Shown here piece after piece: positions 46,670 through 62,935 of a stretch of DNA of 64,000 bases. The stretch is from Lycium barbarum (taxonomy: Eukaryota > Streptophyta > Magnoliopsida > Solanales > Solanaceae), in NCBI RefSeq assembly GCF_019175385.1, contig NC_083344.1:7478965-7542964 (forward strand). Reading direction: 5' to 3'. The position numbers and the translations under genes were made by a program. The notes beneath the pieces are model-generated. The model was not told the DNA's origin, searched no databases, and was given only the letters and a program-made list of their open reading frames with translations. Every line of letters starts with the position of its first letter. Position 1 is the stretch's first letter.

Positions 46670-46962
46670 GCAAGGTCTAAAAGTTTATGGTTAAAGAAGA
46701 CACTCCCCCCTCCGTTTAATTTATGTATCTTAATTATTATTTAAGGATATAAAAATATTTTTTTCGTCATAATCTTTCTAAATAATTTAAACCGTTATTA
46801 TTGTGACTTATAGTAGTTTTTGTACAATTTTTAAATATGTAACTATTTCATCTTTTTTCAAAAACAAATTAATGTCCAAATTCACATCAAATATTAGTTA
46901 ATTTGATTTCAGGAGAGGATGTAGCCTCTCGCTTATTGATTCATATGAATCCATAACTTTAA
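46219..46962. other. Intergenic AT-rich DNA with a 29-bp poly-A run
   Basis: No gene. Poly-A at about 46638-46667. A Stowaway-like end (CTCCCCCCTCCGTTTAATTT) at 46705 lacks a clear partner. Confidence 0.5.
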
Positions 46963-47219
46963 GGGGTCATTTGGTACGTAGATAAAATTATCCCAGAATT
47001 ATAATTTTGAAGCTAATTTATCCCATCTATATAGGAGATGAGATAAAATAATCTCAGGATTAATGAGATAAGATGGGATATTCCATCTTTAAGTTTGGGA
47101 TGCACTCTTTGTTTAATAGAAGGTATAAATTTATATTCTCTACCAAACATGGTACAAAATTAATCTCATAGTTAATGTTGGGATATCCAAGCTAATACCG
47201 TGTTGTACCAAACGACCTC
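46963..47219. mobile_element. Tourist-like MITE, 257 bp
   Basis: TAA on both sides (46960-46962, 47220-47222). Ends GGGGTCATTTGGTACG and, reverse complemented, GAGGTCGTTTGGTACA. A 3-bp TAA duplication fits PIF/Harbinger-type MITEs. Confidence 0.75.
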
Positions 47220-47543
47220 TAAGAGTATAAATTCACTCTCATGCTGCAAACAATTAGAATCAAACTGAACAGATGCCCAAAAGAAAAACTGTCTGAAAGT
47301 CCAATAACCTTTAGTATGGTACTCCATAGTTTTAATACTATAATTAATCTAAAAAAAATAAAAAATAAATTATTAAGCTTAGTTTTAGATCCGTCTCTTT
47401 CGCTTGTGCTCTAAATTAAGTTACATAAATTGAACGGGGAATAATATTTTAAGCCATAAATGGCAGGGGAAAGCCAAACATGAAAGAGGCAGCATATTTT
47501 TTATTTTATTTTTTTGGTGAAGCACCACCACCGGGGACAGAGT

Positions 47544-47735
47544 CAACAAATGTATTTTAATAACACATGTACAGCTAGCTGCTTACTTATGTGTGCTTGT
47601 TATAGATGGTTGTGCATGCACATGTATGTTTCTGCACCTCAACAAATGTATTTTAACAACACATGTACAGCTAGCTGCTTATTTATGTGTGCTTGTTATA
47701 GATGGTTGTGCATGCACGTGTATGTTTCTGCACCA
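47544..47735. repeat. 96-bp tandem duplication
   Basis: Two near-identical units (starting CAACAAATGTATTTTA) at 47544 and 47640. Because 96 is a multiple of three, an open frame of 78 codons crosses both with a 32-residue repeat, but it shows no other sign of coding. Confidence 0.9.
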
Positions 47736-47789
47736 ACATCACGTGCATAACAGATTTATATTCTATGAGTATCATCTTTGATTTTAGGC

Positions 47790-48619
47790 TCCATTTGAAC
47801 GTGATTCGAAATCAGGCATTAATTAGAATGTTTTAAGTTGCATTTGTTTTCATAAACATAAAAGTCTGTAAGTTTGAAACCTATCAAAACTTTCTTAATT
47901 TTTATGCAATCTTACCAAATGAGCAAATCATAATTCATAACAAAATTAATACACTAAAAAAATGATGTTTTTAAAAAGATACAACATCTATTGATCAAAC
48001 TTCAGTTCAATAAAACGAAAATTGAATATGAGTTATAGTATAACCACTCTTTAATATAACCCTCCTACATGATACGAACAATCTCTTCACGTTGAGCTAT
48101 GCATTTCCCGAGGAGACGAATCAATATTTGTGTCCTCTTTAGCAGATGATAGATTAGGTCGAGGAAATAAATTTGACCAGCTCTGAATTTTCTGCTCCAG
48201 TAAAATTGAAATTTGCTTAATTTAACCTACAAGATAAATTGAGGTTATTTGCGTATAATATAAGAGGATGAAGATGAAGGAGGTTTTATTTCCAATATGA
48301 AGAAGATGAATATTGTTAAAGTGGGTTTTGTTCGATGACGAAGATGAATACCAAAGAGGAATCTGGTTGGAATTACGAAGGGATAAAATGGGAAAAGAGT
48401 GCGATTAAAACAAAGTCACGCGCCTAAAAACATCACATATGTCACATCAGCACCAAGGGTTTAATAGGTACATTTTTAATACACTTTAGGTGCTCGATAG
48501 GTTACATCCCTAGTTGAGGTATATAAATGAAATTTGAAATTTTTGAGAGACTGCTGATGTATCTGGCCTTCTCAAAATATCTAGGGAGTATCATGCATAT
48601 AGTATATGTTTTAAAAAAA
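47790..48619. other. Intergenic; truncated inverted relative of the 12601 MITE
   Basis: Around 47860-48020 the sequence is, in reverse complement, similar to 12850-13060 (ACCAAATGAGCAAATCATAA and TTGATCAAACTT words). The rest has no recognised content. Confidence 0.5.
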
Positions 48620-50092
48620 GTCTTAATGCATATGCAGCCCCTGAATTTGTCTTTTTTTTTTTTTTTTTTTTTATTTTGACACTTTAACTAAGTGTTGTTC
48701 CTATTGAATTTCTGAACTCTCGTCCTTAAGTGTGTCTATCAAATACAATTTGACTTACATAGTATTATATCTTCAATGTAGCAACATGCTAATATATATT
48801 CTAATTTAATTATGTCATTTTTTAGCTAAGATTAGCAGCAATTGACACTCTGTTTGGAACGTTGTTACCCATTGTTTCATAATGTACTGTATTGTATTGT
48901 ACTGTGCTGTTTTGTAGATACAATGTTTGGATAGACTGTATCGTTTGTTGCTGTGTAATAACATGTTTTTTGTTTGGATTGAATGTATCGTACTGTATTT
49001 TAATTGGTAAGTTTACTAAAATACCCTAAACTAAGAAGTAAAATTTCAGATTGGCATTTAACTCAACATGAACAATACGAGAAATTTCCACAAAGTAAAC
49101 CAGCATTCACATACAGGTGTATTACACAATTCCAGAGTCATGGTTTAACAAAAGCAAGGGAAAGCACAACAAATAAGCAAAATATTCTATGCAAAAAAAT
49201 AAAACAAGAAAGCAAGCAAATTAATGAAATTATGGCAGAGTCCTGAACAAAAAGCAAACATATGGCAGAATGGAATAGGCAGAATGGAATTAGCTTACCT
49301 GTAACTTTGAAACTATGGAAGAGTCCTGAGCAAAAAGCAAACATATAAAATTAAAAGAAGGAAAAAGAAGTAGGGAGCAAGACAAAAAGAAAAAGAAAAA
49401 TGTAGAAGGAGATAAAAGAAGGAAGAAGACGGAGCAGATAAACAGAAGGAAGAAGACGTAAAAGAAAAAGAAAAACTAGAAGACGTAGAAAAAGAAAAAG
49501 AAAAAGAAGTAGGGAGCCAAACCTAGAAGGAGACAGAGTTATGTAGAAGACGCAGGGTATAGGATTTTTGGGTGGTGTTAAATAATATAAGGTAAAGGGT
49601 AAAATAGGATTATGAAATATTAAGTAAGGACATAATTGAAAAAAGAAATTAGGTAACAATGGGATAACACCAAATCGGTTGTTACATAAAATGAGGTTTT
49701 TCATTGTTACGTAACGACGGAATTTAACAATACGATACAATACATTTTAAATAACAATTAAAACAAACATGTTTTTTGTGCTAACAATACAATACAATAC
49801 AATGGGTAACAATGTTCCAAACAGAGTGTGAGAGGGAAAAAAAGAATAAACTCTTAATTAAGCTGGCAGTAAAAGAGCAGAACCAGCATAAACTGACACA
49901 TTCATGACATAAAAAATAGCTTACCACACATCTAAAATATTATTTTACTTTCATTATCATAATTTATTTTTTGTTTCTAATAAAAATTATATTTAAAGAG
50001 ACACACTTGAAAATAAATTTAAATGTTCAATAGGAACAACAGGCTAAAACGATAAAAAGGAACAAAGTTTAGGGGTGCATATGCATTAAGCC
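48620..50092. mobile_element. MULE-type MITE upstream of the SMO gene, interrupted by a second MITE
   Basis: Ends GTCTTAATGCATATGCAGCC and, reverse complemented, GGCTTAATGCATATGCACCC; flanks TTAAAAAAA and TTTAAAAAA. Related to 12537-13549. Its right end lies 145 bp before the SMO start codon. Confidence 0.75.
48846..49828. mobile_element. 983-bp MITE nested in the 48620-50092 MITE
   Basis: Ends CACTCTGTTTGGAACGTTGT and, reverse complemented, CACTCTGTTTGGAACATTGT, flanked by TGA on both sides (48843-48845, 49829-49831). The uninterrupted sequence AGCAGCAATTGA is seen at 13260. The interior is rich in GTACTGTATTG words and an AAAAAGAAGAAG stretch. No transposase. Confidence 0.8.
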
Positions 50093-50175
50093 TTTAAAAA
50101 ATGAGTAAGATTTGACAGTCACTGGACACCTGCCTGCAAAACACAGTTATCTGTTGTACTAGTTACTATACTCTA

Positions 50176-50196
50176 CTCTTATATATGTATATATAT
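50176..50196 (+). promoter_or_regulatory. Probable TATA region of the SMO gene
   Basis: CTTATATATGTATATATATA lies about 45-60 bp before the start codon, immediately right of the inserted MITE pair. The transcription start is not determinable precisely. Confidence 0.45.
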
Positions 50197-50237
50197 ATGC
50201 CACTATAACTAATCAATAAATCGATTGAGTTCTCAGT

Positions 50238-53200
50238 CATGGCTTCCATAATCGAATCTGCTTGGACGGTACTTCTCTTTTCTCTACCCCCCATTTCTTT
50301 TTTTTTTTGACCTTTTTACCCCTCGATTGTACACTTTCTTTTTCCTTCTAGAAGGTTCGAATTTCTTCTAGATGGTTCTGAATTTCTGTTCCAATGTGAC
50401 TATTCTATTTTTAGTTTGGTGCATTGAGGAACAGTACATTTATGAGCAAAATGACACAGCATTGTTTCCTTCATTAGCATTCTTGGAGGCATTTTGACTT
50501 GAATTTGAGTCATTATCATAAGTTCATTTCTCCATGCATTATATGATTGTTCAGTTATTCAAAGGAAATACTAGGAAATTTAATTTATGTGGTACAGTTC
50601 TGATTTTGAGAGTCTAATAAATTTTTTAAGATAAAATTTACATATTTAAAAAATACGGATAATCAACTTGTTTGATTTCAAAATCTGAAAGGTATCAGAG
50701 TGGGGACCAGAAAGATTTATGTTTTTTACTGAAGTAATTCAAGTAATAATAAGTAAAAATTTTTGATATGCCGTAAAAATTCCATTGACTTTTAGTTGTT
50801 TCCGGAAGTTAGTCGGAGGTGTGTTTGGTACTCCCTCCGTCCAAAAAAATTATTTTTCTTTCCTTTTTAGTCTGTACCAAAATAATTGACACCTTTCTAT
50901 ATTTAGAAACAATTTAATTTTATGAGGTGACATAAATATCTAAGGATTGTTTTGGACCACACATTTCAAAAGTCTTTCTTTTCTTTGTTTCTTAAACTTT
51001 GTGTCAAATTAAACTAAGATAATTTTTTGGGACGGTGGGAGTGTGACGCAAAATATTTTGGGAAAATAAGTCATTTTGTGGCGTATGATTGTCTGAATAT
51101 GATTTTTTAAGAAAATCTTTTCACCGAAAAGGGAAATAATTTACCTCGCTTTTGGACAAAAGTCATTTTCATTTGTCTCAACTCTTAATTTCGTATCACT
51201 TTGGACACTTGGTATTTTATGATTTTTTTAGTATACTCCCTACGCCCCAATTTATGTGGCACAGTTGAAAATTCGAGAGTCAATCACGTCTTTCTTTGAC
51301 CTAAATATCTTTATATGTCTTTTAAATATTTTAGGTTATTAATTATTGTGATTTATAGTGCTTTTTTACGTAGTTTCTAAATATATAAATTTTATTTCAA
51401 AAAACTTAAAGCTTCTGTGTCCAAATTCACGGTCAAAGTTTAGAAGTTTGAATCTCGAAATTTCAACTTTGCTACATAAATTGAGACAGAGGGGGTATAA
51501 TGATTATCGATCTTTGAAAAATGTTTTACTATGATAAATGTTTTTTTAGTAAAACATTTTCAAAATAATCATCTTTTCCGGGAAAAAACAATTCGGATAA
51601 TTTTTTCCATCTACCAGACACTAAACACTTGAATTCTTTAGTTTATTGTATGAATTGTTGGTGTTCGGACCAGTTTGTGTGAACCTCGACTAATCCGTAG
51701 CCTGTTTAGCCCCCTAGCAGGTTTGCCAAAGCTAATCATGCTCACCAAGGTTGGAGCAAATGGGCTCACACCTAGTGTTATAGCCGGGACTAGTAGCCGG
51801 ACATAGGCAATAAGGATGAGTTAGTTTGCTGTTGACTGTAGGTGGTTGTAGCTTCAGCCTTTTTTTCTGTGCTGTAATGTTCACTGGTAATAAATAAAAT
51901 GTTTATTTACCAAAAAAAAAAAAAAATTGAATGAAGGAGAAAGCAGGATCTTTTGATCTGCATCAGGGGATTTTGACAGGCTCCGGGACTAGTAGCCGGA
52001 CATAATCACAATCTGAACATGATGGAATGCAATGGAAATGCGAGTTTGTGTAGCACACATGAGAGATTTTTGAGTAGCCAAGTTTGAAGTAGGTGGAGCT
52101 CGAATGATGATAATTTTGTAGTTGTAGCGGGTTTGGAAGCAGGATTTGAAGTGGGAGCAAAAGCAGGTTGGGGTTTTAGAATTCTGTTGTGGCAGCAATC
52201 ATGGAAACTGGAGATGGATAGGGAGCAAGACCGTGAAGATATAGCTTGTAGACCGATGCTTATTAAGTTTGATAGCATGTAATTAATGAAACATAACTTA
52301 GAAAATTGGAAATAATGTAGGCATATCAGGTTTGGGAGTTTTTGACATGCAATTTGCACTCAGGGGAGTCTGAACAAATCGTTCCACTGAAACTTTGGAC
52401 TGATTTATTAGTTTGATAGTCCCAAAAACTGAAAGTTGGATGCCTTCTTTGGTGTTTGAACCCCAAACACATCCAACATGTAAACTTCATATTTTTCTTT
52501 GTTCTCGAATGGTATAATTCCTGTAGTCATGTAGAGTTTCAACTTTAACAGGCTACTATCAAACTTTACTTTCTATATAGTGCTAAGCATGACAAGATAA
52601 ATGATACTCAAGGTTGCAATCTGGCACTTGTCTGCTTCCGAATAAAAGTCCAGTTCTCCAGATATGAGGATTGAAAAGTCCTACAAGTGCACTCGTTGTT
52701 ATTTAGAGTAACGAGGTACTAGTTACCTGTCTAATAGCCTTTTGTTTTGTGCTTTCTTTCTTTTTCAGTATCTTATTACAAATTTCAGCGATTTCCAATT
52801 GACTTGTTTTGGAGGTTTCGTTCTTCATGAGAGTGTCTTCTTCTTGTCTGGACTCCCCTTCATTCTTTTTGAAAGGGCAGGATGGTTTGGCAAGTACAAA
52901 ATTCAGGTATTACTTTTTGACTCTTCTAATGACATGATATTTCTTGATTAAAATGATCCCAAACTTCAATAATATTCGAATTAAGACTCGTGCACGAGTT
53001 CCGTTTTGGTTTGCATTTGGAAAACAGTTTCTGGATAAAATGATTTGAATTTTCGCTAGAGTATTTGTGTTCAGCACAAATGCTTTGCTGAAAACTTGTT
53101 ATCATGTTTCAAGTTCATATTATTCGGATGAATTTTCATTTCGTGGCATTCTTGACCTCTGTTTGTGCAGAAGAAGAATAACACCCGGGAAGCTCAGGAG

Positions 53201-55906
53201 AAATGTATTACTCGTCTACTGATGTACCATTTGTGTGTTAATCTTCCAATCCTAATTGCATCATATCCTGTCTTTAAATACATGGGCATGCGAGCTAGTC
53301 TTCCATTGCCGTCCTGGTATTTTCCGGTTCTCTATATACCAAGCTTTAGTTATGTGATGGCAACACATATTCATTGTATACCTTTATTCGGTCTTGTAAT
53401 CTTCGTTTCTTTTGTTTTTGCTTTCTATTTCTTCATAATTTTGTTTTCAGAATCCAATGTCCCGACGACAAGACCATGAAACCATTTTGTGAGACTGAAT
53501 ATATGCCGTGCAAGTTTTGCCAGCGTAAGAAAAGTGAAGTTGATGTGAAATTAGATGAGGTTATGGTGCCTAAAAGCAAACAATTAAGATATATAGGCTC
53601 AATATTCCAGGAGAATGATATGATATATAGAGTTATAACACATAGTATCAAAATAGGATAACTGTATTGGAGTAGTACCACCACAGTGTTATACAATAGG
53701 AGCACTGACCATATGAAAGACAAGTTATATGTGAGTTGTATGATTGAGAATATTATATGAAGTGAATGTTAGATGTCTATGTTCCAACATATCCACAAGA
53801 TGATTGTTGAAAAATATGAATGATGAGACAGATGAGCAGCTATATAAGATTAGAAACAATTATAGTCGACAGAAGGTACACGTAACCTCACATAGAGGAT
53901 AAAATGAAAGAAGTTTTTTTAAGATGGTCTAGTCATGTGACTTATGTCCTATGTGGACATCGAGATCACCATATATAGGTGGGCGAAACCATGGAGGTTG
54001 AACGTGTTAAAGCCGGACAAGATAGATCTAAAATCTTTAGGAAGAAAATTGTCTTGAAAAACCTATTCAGCTCATAAATTCATGAAAACTTACTGAAAAA
54101 CATGATACAATGGAAAAGAAAAGATCCATATTGGTGATACCAATTAGTTCAGATTAAGATGTAGTTATGGTGGCACGCTTACTCAAGTACAATGTTTGTT
54201 AGGAGCATTTTAATCTTGTTAGCGATTTGTAAGCAAGTAACGCATATAGTCAACTAGGTTAAGATTGGTCCAAATGGAACAACATGGATAGTGAGAATTC
54301 ATTCTTTTTTTTTATAAATGAGGATTCATGCAGCTGATTCCAACTAGCTTGGCATTGAGGCGTAGTTGTATAATATTGGAGTAGGTGTGGTAGAGCTTGC
54401 GTTTTCTGTTTATTCACAAGAGTGAATTGCAATACCTTTTTCTTTTGTGCAGGAAAGTGGTTTCAACGCAAATATTATTCTATTTCATCGTGGAGGATTT
54501 TGTATTTTATTGGGGACACAGGATTTTACATACGAAATGGCTCTATAAGCATGTCCACAGCGTCCATCATGAGTATGTGAACTACATTATGTTTTCTACT
54601 TTAATTCTTCGGATTTCTATTTTTTGCACATGAAATCAGCGCTTCTGCTTGTTACACCACAGGTATGCAACACCGTTTGGGTTGACGTCTGAGTATGCTC
54701 ACCCTGCTGAAATTCTATTCCTTGGATTTGCTACGATAGTTGGTCCTGCAATCACGGGGCCGCATTTAATAACACTATATCTATGGGTTTCGCTTAGAGT
54801 CCTTGAGACAGTTGAGGCACATTCCGGATACCATTTCCCTTGGAGCCCCTCGAACTTCTTGCCGTTATATGGGGGGTGTGTACATTACTTTTACTGTTAG
54901 AAAATTTGTCATTTTTGTATTTATTTGTTCTCCACGTCATTAAAATCCCTGAAATGGCTATTATTGTTTCCAGGTCTGATTTTCATGATTATCATCATCG
55001 ACTGCTCTACACGAAGTCCGGCAACTACTCATCGACATTTGTTTACATGGACTGGTAACAATTTCCACACATTGACTTAAATATTCTTGATATTTGTTTT
55101 ATGCATCTTCGTACAATAGACCCTTGTGGTCCGGCCCTTCCCCGGACCCCGTGCATAGCGGGAGCTTAGTGCACCGGGCTGCCCTTTTTCTCTAAGCTGT
55201 TTATGCTGTCATTAATTTCTCTTTAACTGTGATACTTTCTTTGTGGCAAAGAGGATCTCTGCTGAAACTGCAAGTAATCTGTTTGTGGTATTTCATGTTT
55301 TATGTTAATTATCTACCAAATTCCTCTTCACCACTTCTGCTAATTTTACAAGGTCACCAAAGAACTAGCCCCTTTAGTTATAATGAAATTTCATAGGCAG
55401 TTCTTTCGAAAATTCGATAACTCGTTTTGATACTTGCTCTCTGGTCCGATGTGCACGGGAGGTTCCAGAAGCTAATACATCTACCGGCTTATGCTTTGAC
55501 AATTGACAAAACTGTCTTTCGCATGATTTCTCTTTGCAGTTCAATAGAAACTTGATTGCATACCTCGGCCACATTGTGGTTGTTCATCTGTTCCCCAGCT
55601 AATATTGACCTATCTTGCTCGGACTTTCCAAATTGTCGCCTCATCCGTGTCAGATCCTCTAAGAAATGCATTATTTGAAGGACAATTCGACACACTCCCA
55701 TAGCATTTTTGAAGAGTCATAAGACTAGCTCTATCTCAATGATATCTCATTATTTTGTGGCCTGAACAATACAGAATAGGAGATTTTTGTAGGATTTGTC
55801 ATTTGACGGATCTCTTTGTTTTGTCAGGATATTTGGTACTGACAAGGGATATCGAAAGTTGAAGTCGCTAAAGGAGGAGGAACGCGCTGAGGGCAAAGTA
55901 ATGTAA
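50238..55906 (+). CDS. SMO2: C-4 methylsterol monooxygenase (SMO2-like), 7 exons
   Basis: Exons 50238-50267, 52769-52906, 53171-53316, 54453-54572, 54663-54875, 54974-55054 and 55828-55906 join to 807 nt, 268 codons plus stop, without a break; all introns are GT-AG. The protein belongs to the membrane fatty-acid-hydroxylase superfamily and removes C-4 methyl groups of sterol precursors in the ER, with iron and cytochrome b5. Its ligands are the His boxes HRILH (127-131), HSVHH (140-144) and HDYHH (220-224). Hydrophobic segments lie in exons 2, 3, 4 and 5. Length and order match plant SMO2 (4-alpha-methyl rather than 4,4-dimethyl substrates, by family knowledge). Introns 1, 3 and 6 carry MITEs, a LINE fragment and an Au-SINE. 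The gene appears intact. Confidence 0.93.
50831..51041. mobile_element. Stowaway MITE in SMO intron 1
   Basis: CTCCCTCCGTCC...GGACGGTGGGAG flanked by TA and (mutated) TG. It sits inside an older repeat (GTGTTTGG...CCAGACAC, about 50821-51622). Confidence 0.75.
51236..51495. mobile_element. Second Stowaway-like MITE in SMO intron 1
   Basis: CTCCCTACGCCCCAATTTAT at the left and ATAAATTGAGACAGAGGGGG at the right, TA on both sides. It splits the same older repeat. Confidence 0.7.
53470..54380 (+). mobile_element. LINE (RTE-type) 3' fragment in SMO intron 3
   Basis: Broken RT C-terminal text (KSKQLRYIGSIFQENDMIYR, THSIKIG) is followed by many stops. The typical tail GATTCCAACTAGCTTGGCAT + TGAGGCGTAGTTGTA ends it. 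Same strand as the gene; splice sites untouched. Confidence 0.65.
55105..55190 (-). mobile_element. Au-SINE-like fragment in SMO intron 6
   Basis: On the minus strand: CCCGGTGCACTAAGCTCCCG, CTATGC, GGGGTCCGGGGAAGGGCCGG, ACCACAAGGGTCTATTGTAC. This is the well-known conserved core of the Au SINE family of plants. Confidence 0.75.
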
Positions 55907-56893
55907 AGAAGACGGGAAAGGGGAATAAAACTATGCCTGCTTGGGCATCACATGATGGGGTTTCTGGTTGAATAGATATAGGTGAATGTTCAAATTGTTG
56001 TACCTAGTCATCTTGTTTGTTTGTATTCATCAGTGGTCTCAAAAGAACATTCTTGTATTTAGGTGGATCAATTGTAAGCTCGTGCTGGAAAAAGAAGTTT
56101 TTCCTCTGCCTCCCCTCTTGCGTTTATGTGATTCTAAGTTACATTTTCTTTGAATAATAGTGGTGTATGAAGCAGGTCGCATGCACCTGATTATTCTACC
56201 ATATTTGTTACTTCCTACCAGTATCTTTACTGAATAACTTGTTCCGCTAAACTTAGGCAGATGGGAAGACTCACCTAACATGTTTTCTCTCTGTTGGGAT
56301 TTGAACTCTGATCTTCGAGATGTGTAGCCATTTCATTGATTACTCGGTCACACACTTGGGTGTTATAAGTTTCATTCTTTCCAGGGCTTCTTATGCTGCT
56401 AACTAATAGTTGCAGAACCCGTCACTGGGACCAACTAAATCCGAATTTGGCTCTTCAAGATAGTTTCTTGAGTTCGTAAATAACCCGACCCTTGGAGTTG
56501 TCTAGGCAAAGAATCTTCAAATGGCACATGGAATAAAAATATAACTGACTTGTGAAACATGCCTGAGCTCCATTGTTATAACTGATTGAGTGGTGATGAT
56601 GCAGTGACCTTTATATTGAAACGTTCTTCTCTAGTATATTTCCATGTTTCTAGTAAATTCTGGATTGATTAGCTTAAGTTTGTAGCAAGAGGGCTCAATT
56701 GCACAGTGCATGATCAAAAAGTGGAGATTGGAAAACGGTGGAGAATTTGGACAATCAAATTACCAAATCTCAGTAATTCACATTGTTGTTGTATATAGGC
56801 ACCGAATCCGAAATAGAATTCTGCACACTAATTTTTGCGCTGTTCATTGGATTTGGAACTAAGGAAATGGATACATGTTGAACAAAGAGAAAT
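55907..56893. other. 3' flank of SMO and intergenic DNA
   Basis: The SMO 3' untranslated region probably extends to about 56100. GGGATTTGAACTCTGATCTT at 56297 is a tRNA-B-box-like word in an old repeat. No other gene seen. Confidence 0.4.
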
Positions 56894-57290
56894 GGCTTAA
56901 TATATTTACAGCCCCCTAAAGTTGCCAACAAATTTAATTCAGACACTAATCATGACGTGCTCCAAATAAGCTTTCGTATATACTTTAAACCACTTAAAAT
57001 ATGTCACATCCTTTAATTATACTTATTCACCTCAATAAGACATAAAATCCCAGGCAATTTCTTATTATGGTTGATGTTTATAATTAAAAGAGATGAAATA
57101 TTTTATATGATTAAATTAACTACCTAATAAACGCTTGAGAATATTTGCAGACATATTTCAAAAATATGAACCATAAGTATCTAATAGGAACACTTTATCA
57201 TGTGTCATGTGCTCAATTGGAACAAGCCGTAATTTTGAGGGTCTAAATGAAATTGTTGGCAACTTTAAGGAGCTGTCACTGTATTAAGAC
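56894..57290. mobile_element. MITE, ~400 bp
   Basis: GGCTTAATATATTTACAGCC ... CCTAAAGTTGCCAACAA on the left and, reverse complemented, GTCTTAATACAGTGACAGCT ... CTTAAAGTTGCCAACAA on the right. The interior (CTAATAGGAACACTTTATCA) links it to 28750-29755. Confidence 0.7.
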
Positions 57291-57426
57291 GAGAAATTCG
57301 CTGAAGTTCTTTATCTGATAATCAAACATGCTACAGGAGTCATTCAAAATACATTTGCAGACATTCCACCTGACTTGTATTGGCTTAATTATCAGTTAAC
57401 AATAAGAGATTCCCCGCATAATCAAA

Positions 57427-57431
57427 ACACA

Positions 57432-57473
<42 letters not shown>
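57427..57473. repeat. (CA)n followed by poly-A
   Basis: About nine CA units, then about 29 A. Confidence 0.95.
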
Positions 57474-57476
<3 letters not shown>

Positions 57477-57954
57477 ACTCAATAGTTCAATATCAGAATA
57501 AACATGTTGAATAGAAAGAGGCAGAAATGTTGCATATCTTACACTACCTGAGTTTGAAAGGATGCAAGAAAACTCAATACATGGCACCATGCGAAACTGA
57601 ATACGAAGATTATACTTTTTTAGCTAAGAAATCTACTGTAAATTGCAGAATCGGGATCTGTACTGAAAGTAGGATCGAGATACAATTTTATCTGAGCATG
57701 CTCAACCAGTTGGTTGGAACTTGGAACGCTCATGTTGCCAAAAGTTAAGAGCACTAAGGTACAAAAGCCAATGAGCCAACACTGATGCAATGATCATCAA
57801 GCAGAAATGAACATAATTCCTTCAAATAATAAACCTGCTAAGAAGCAACTTTTCCGATACTCATGGAAGGTCCAGCCTTCGAAGCATTTAAGGCACACAC
57901 TCAACAAAGTTTTCCTCTGCAATATTGTAGCATTACTCTACGGCAGTAATTCCT

Positions 57955-61912
<3,958 letters not shown>

Positions 61913-62148
61913 TTTTTTCCTTTCTTTGATTTTTCATCAGTCTTGTTTTTCCAGTGTGCTGAAACAGGGAGTGGGAGACAAATGTGGGCTTTGACGGATT
62001 TGGATTGGGCTTTTTACACATTTGGAACATTCGGCCTAAAATAACAGGAATGCCCCTCAAACCAAAATAATTACCCGTCCATACCCCCGTTACTTTCGTG
62101 CCCTCAGAAAAAATAAAAGATATTTACTCGAGATGCCCTAGTTATGAT

Positions 62149-62516
62149 ACCAACATGGTATGTAAATATACTGAGATGGCATCATTGTAGATGCTTCAGT
62201 CCTCCTCTTAGTCCTCTATGATACCATCATGGTATATAAATATACCGAGACAGTATTATGAATGATCTATGTTCATTTATTAAAAATGACACACTTTTCC
62301 CGAAAAAAACCTATATGATACCATCGTCTTATATACATATACCGTGATGGCATCATGAAGGACTGCTTCAGCACTTCAATGAGACACTTCTCAGGATCAT
62401 GGTATCATCATGGTATATAAATATACTGAGATGGTATCACGGAGGACTGTTTTAGTCATTCACTTAGTCCTTCATGATACCATCGTGATATATAAATATA
62501 CTACGATGGTATCACG
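62149..62516. repeat. Five dispersed hairpin units GATACCATC...GATGGTATC
   Basis: Units at about 62149, 62219, 62315, 62402 and 62474 share GATACCATCATGGTATATA and AATATACCGAGATGGTATC. Each is a near-palindrome of about 40 bp. Spacers (34-60 bp) share TCAGT/TTAGTCC words. Confidence 0.8.
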
Positions 62517-62790
62517 GAGAGGAAGGGGTTTGCCCGAGGGGTATGTCAGGTAAATATTTCCAGCCGATGGGGGTAGAAGCGAAAATAGTTTGGGAGGGAG
62601 CATGAGCAGGTAAATATTTTGTATTTTGGGGGCAATTAGTGATGTTTTTCCTAAAATAATTACACTGCTAGCCAATAAATCAACTATATATATATATTGA
62701 ATCTGAAGAAAAAACAAATTGGTTGGACGAGATTTGAGTAGTGAAATTGTACTCACCATGGATGAACAATGAAGCTATTGAGTTTTAAAT

Positions 62791-62932
62791 CACTACAAAA
62801 AAATGAATAATTTGCGGAGGTTGAAAGTGGCAATTCGCGGAGGTTTTAGCCTCCACTAGTTGCTAGAAGAGGCTAAAACCTCCACGAATTGCAACTTTTA
62901 ACCTCCGCAGATTTTTCATTTTTTTTGTAGTG
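62791..62932. mobile_element. CACTA-type MITE, 142 bp palindrome
   Basis: CACTACAAAAAAATG ... TTTTTTTTGTAGTG with AAT duplicated on both sides (62788-62790, 62933-62935). Nearly the whole element is an inverted repeat (TTTGCGGAGGTTGAAAG against CTTTTAACCTCCGCAG). Confidence 0.9.
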
Positions 62933-62935
62933 AAT

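Noticed and set aside
47514..47750. 78-codon frame with a 32-residue repeat
   Set aside because: Explained by a 96-bp tandem duplication of non-coding DNA; no similarity and no transcript signals.
55374..55701. Minus-strand frames in SMO intron 6
   Set aside because: Two overlapping frames without recognisable family or splice context; likely chance or an old gene fragment.
62149..62516. CRISPR-like array
   Set aside because: Plant nuclear DNA, irregular spacing, palindromic AT-rich units; no cas genes.
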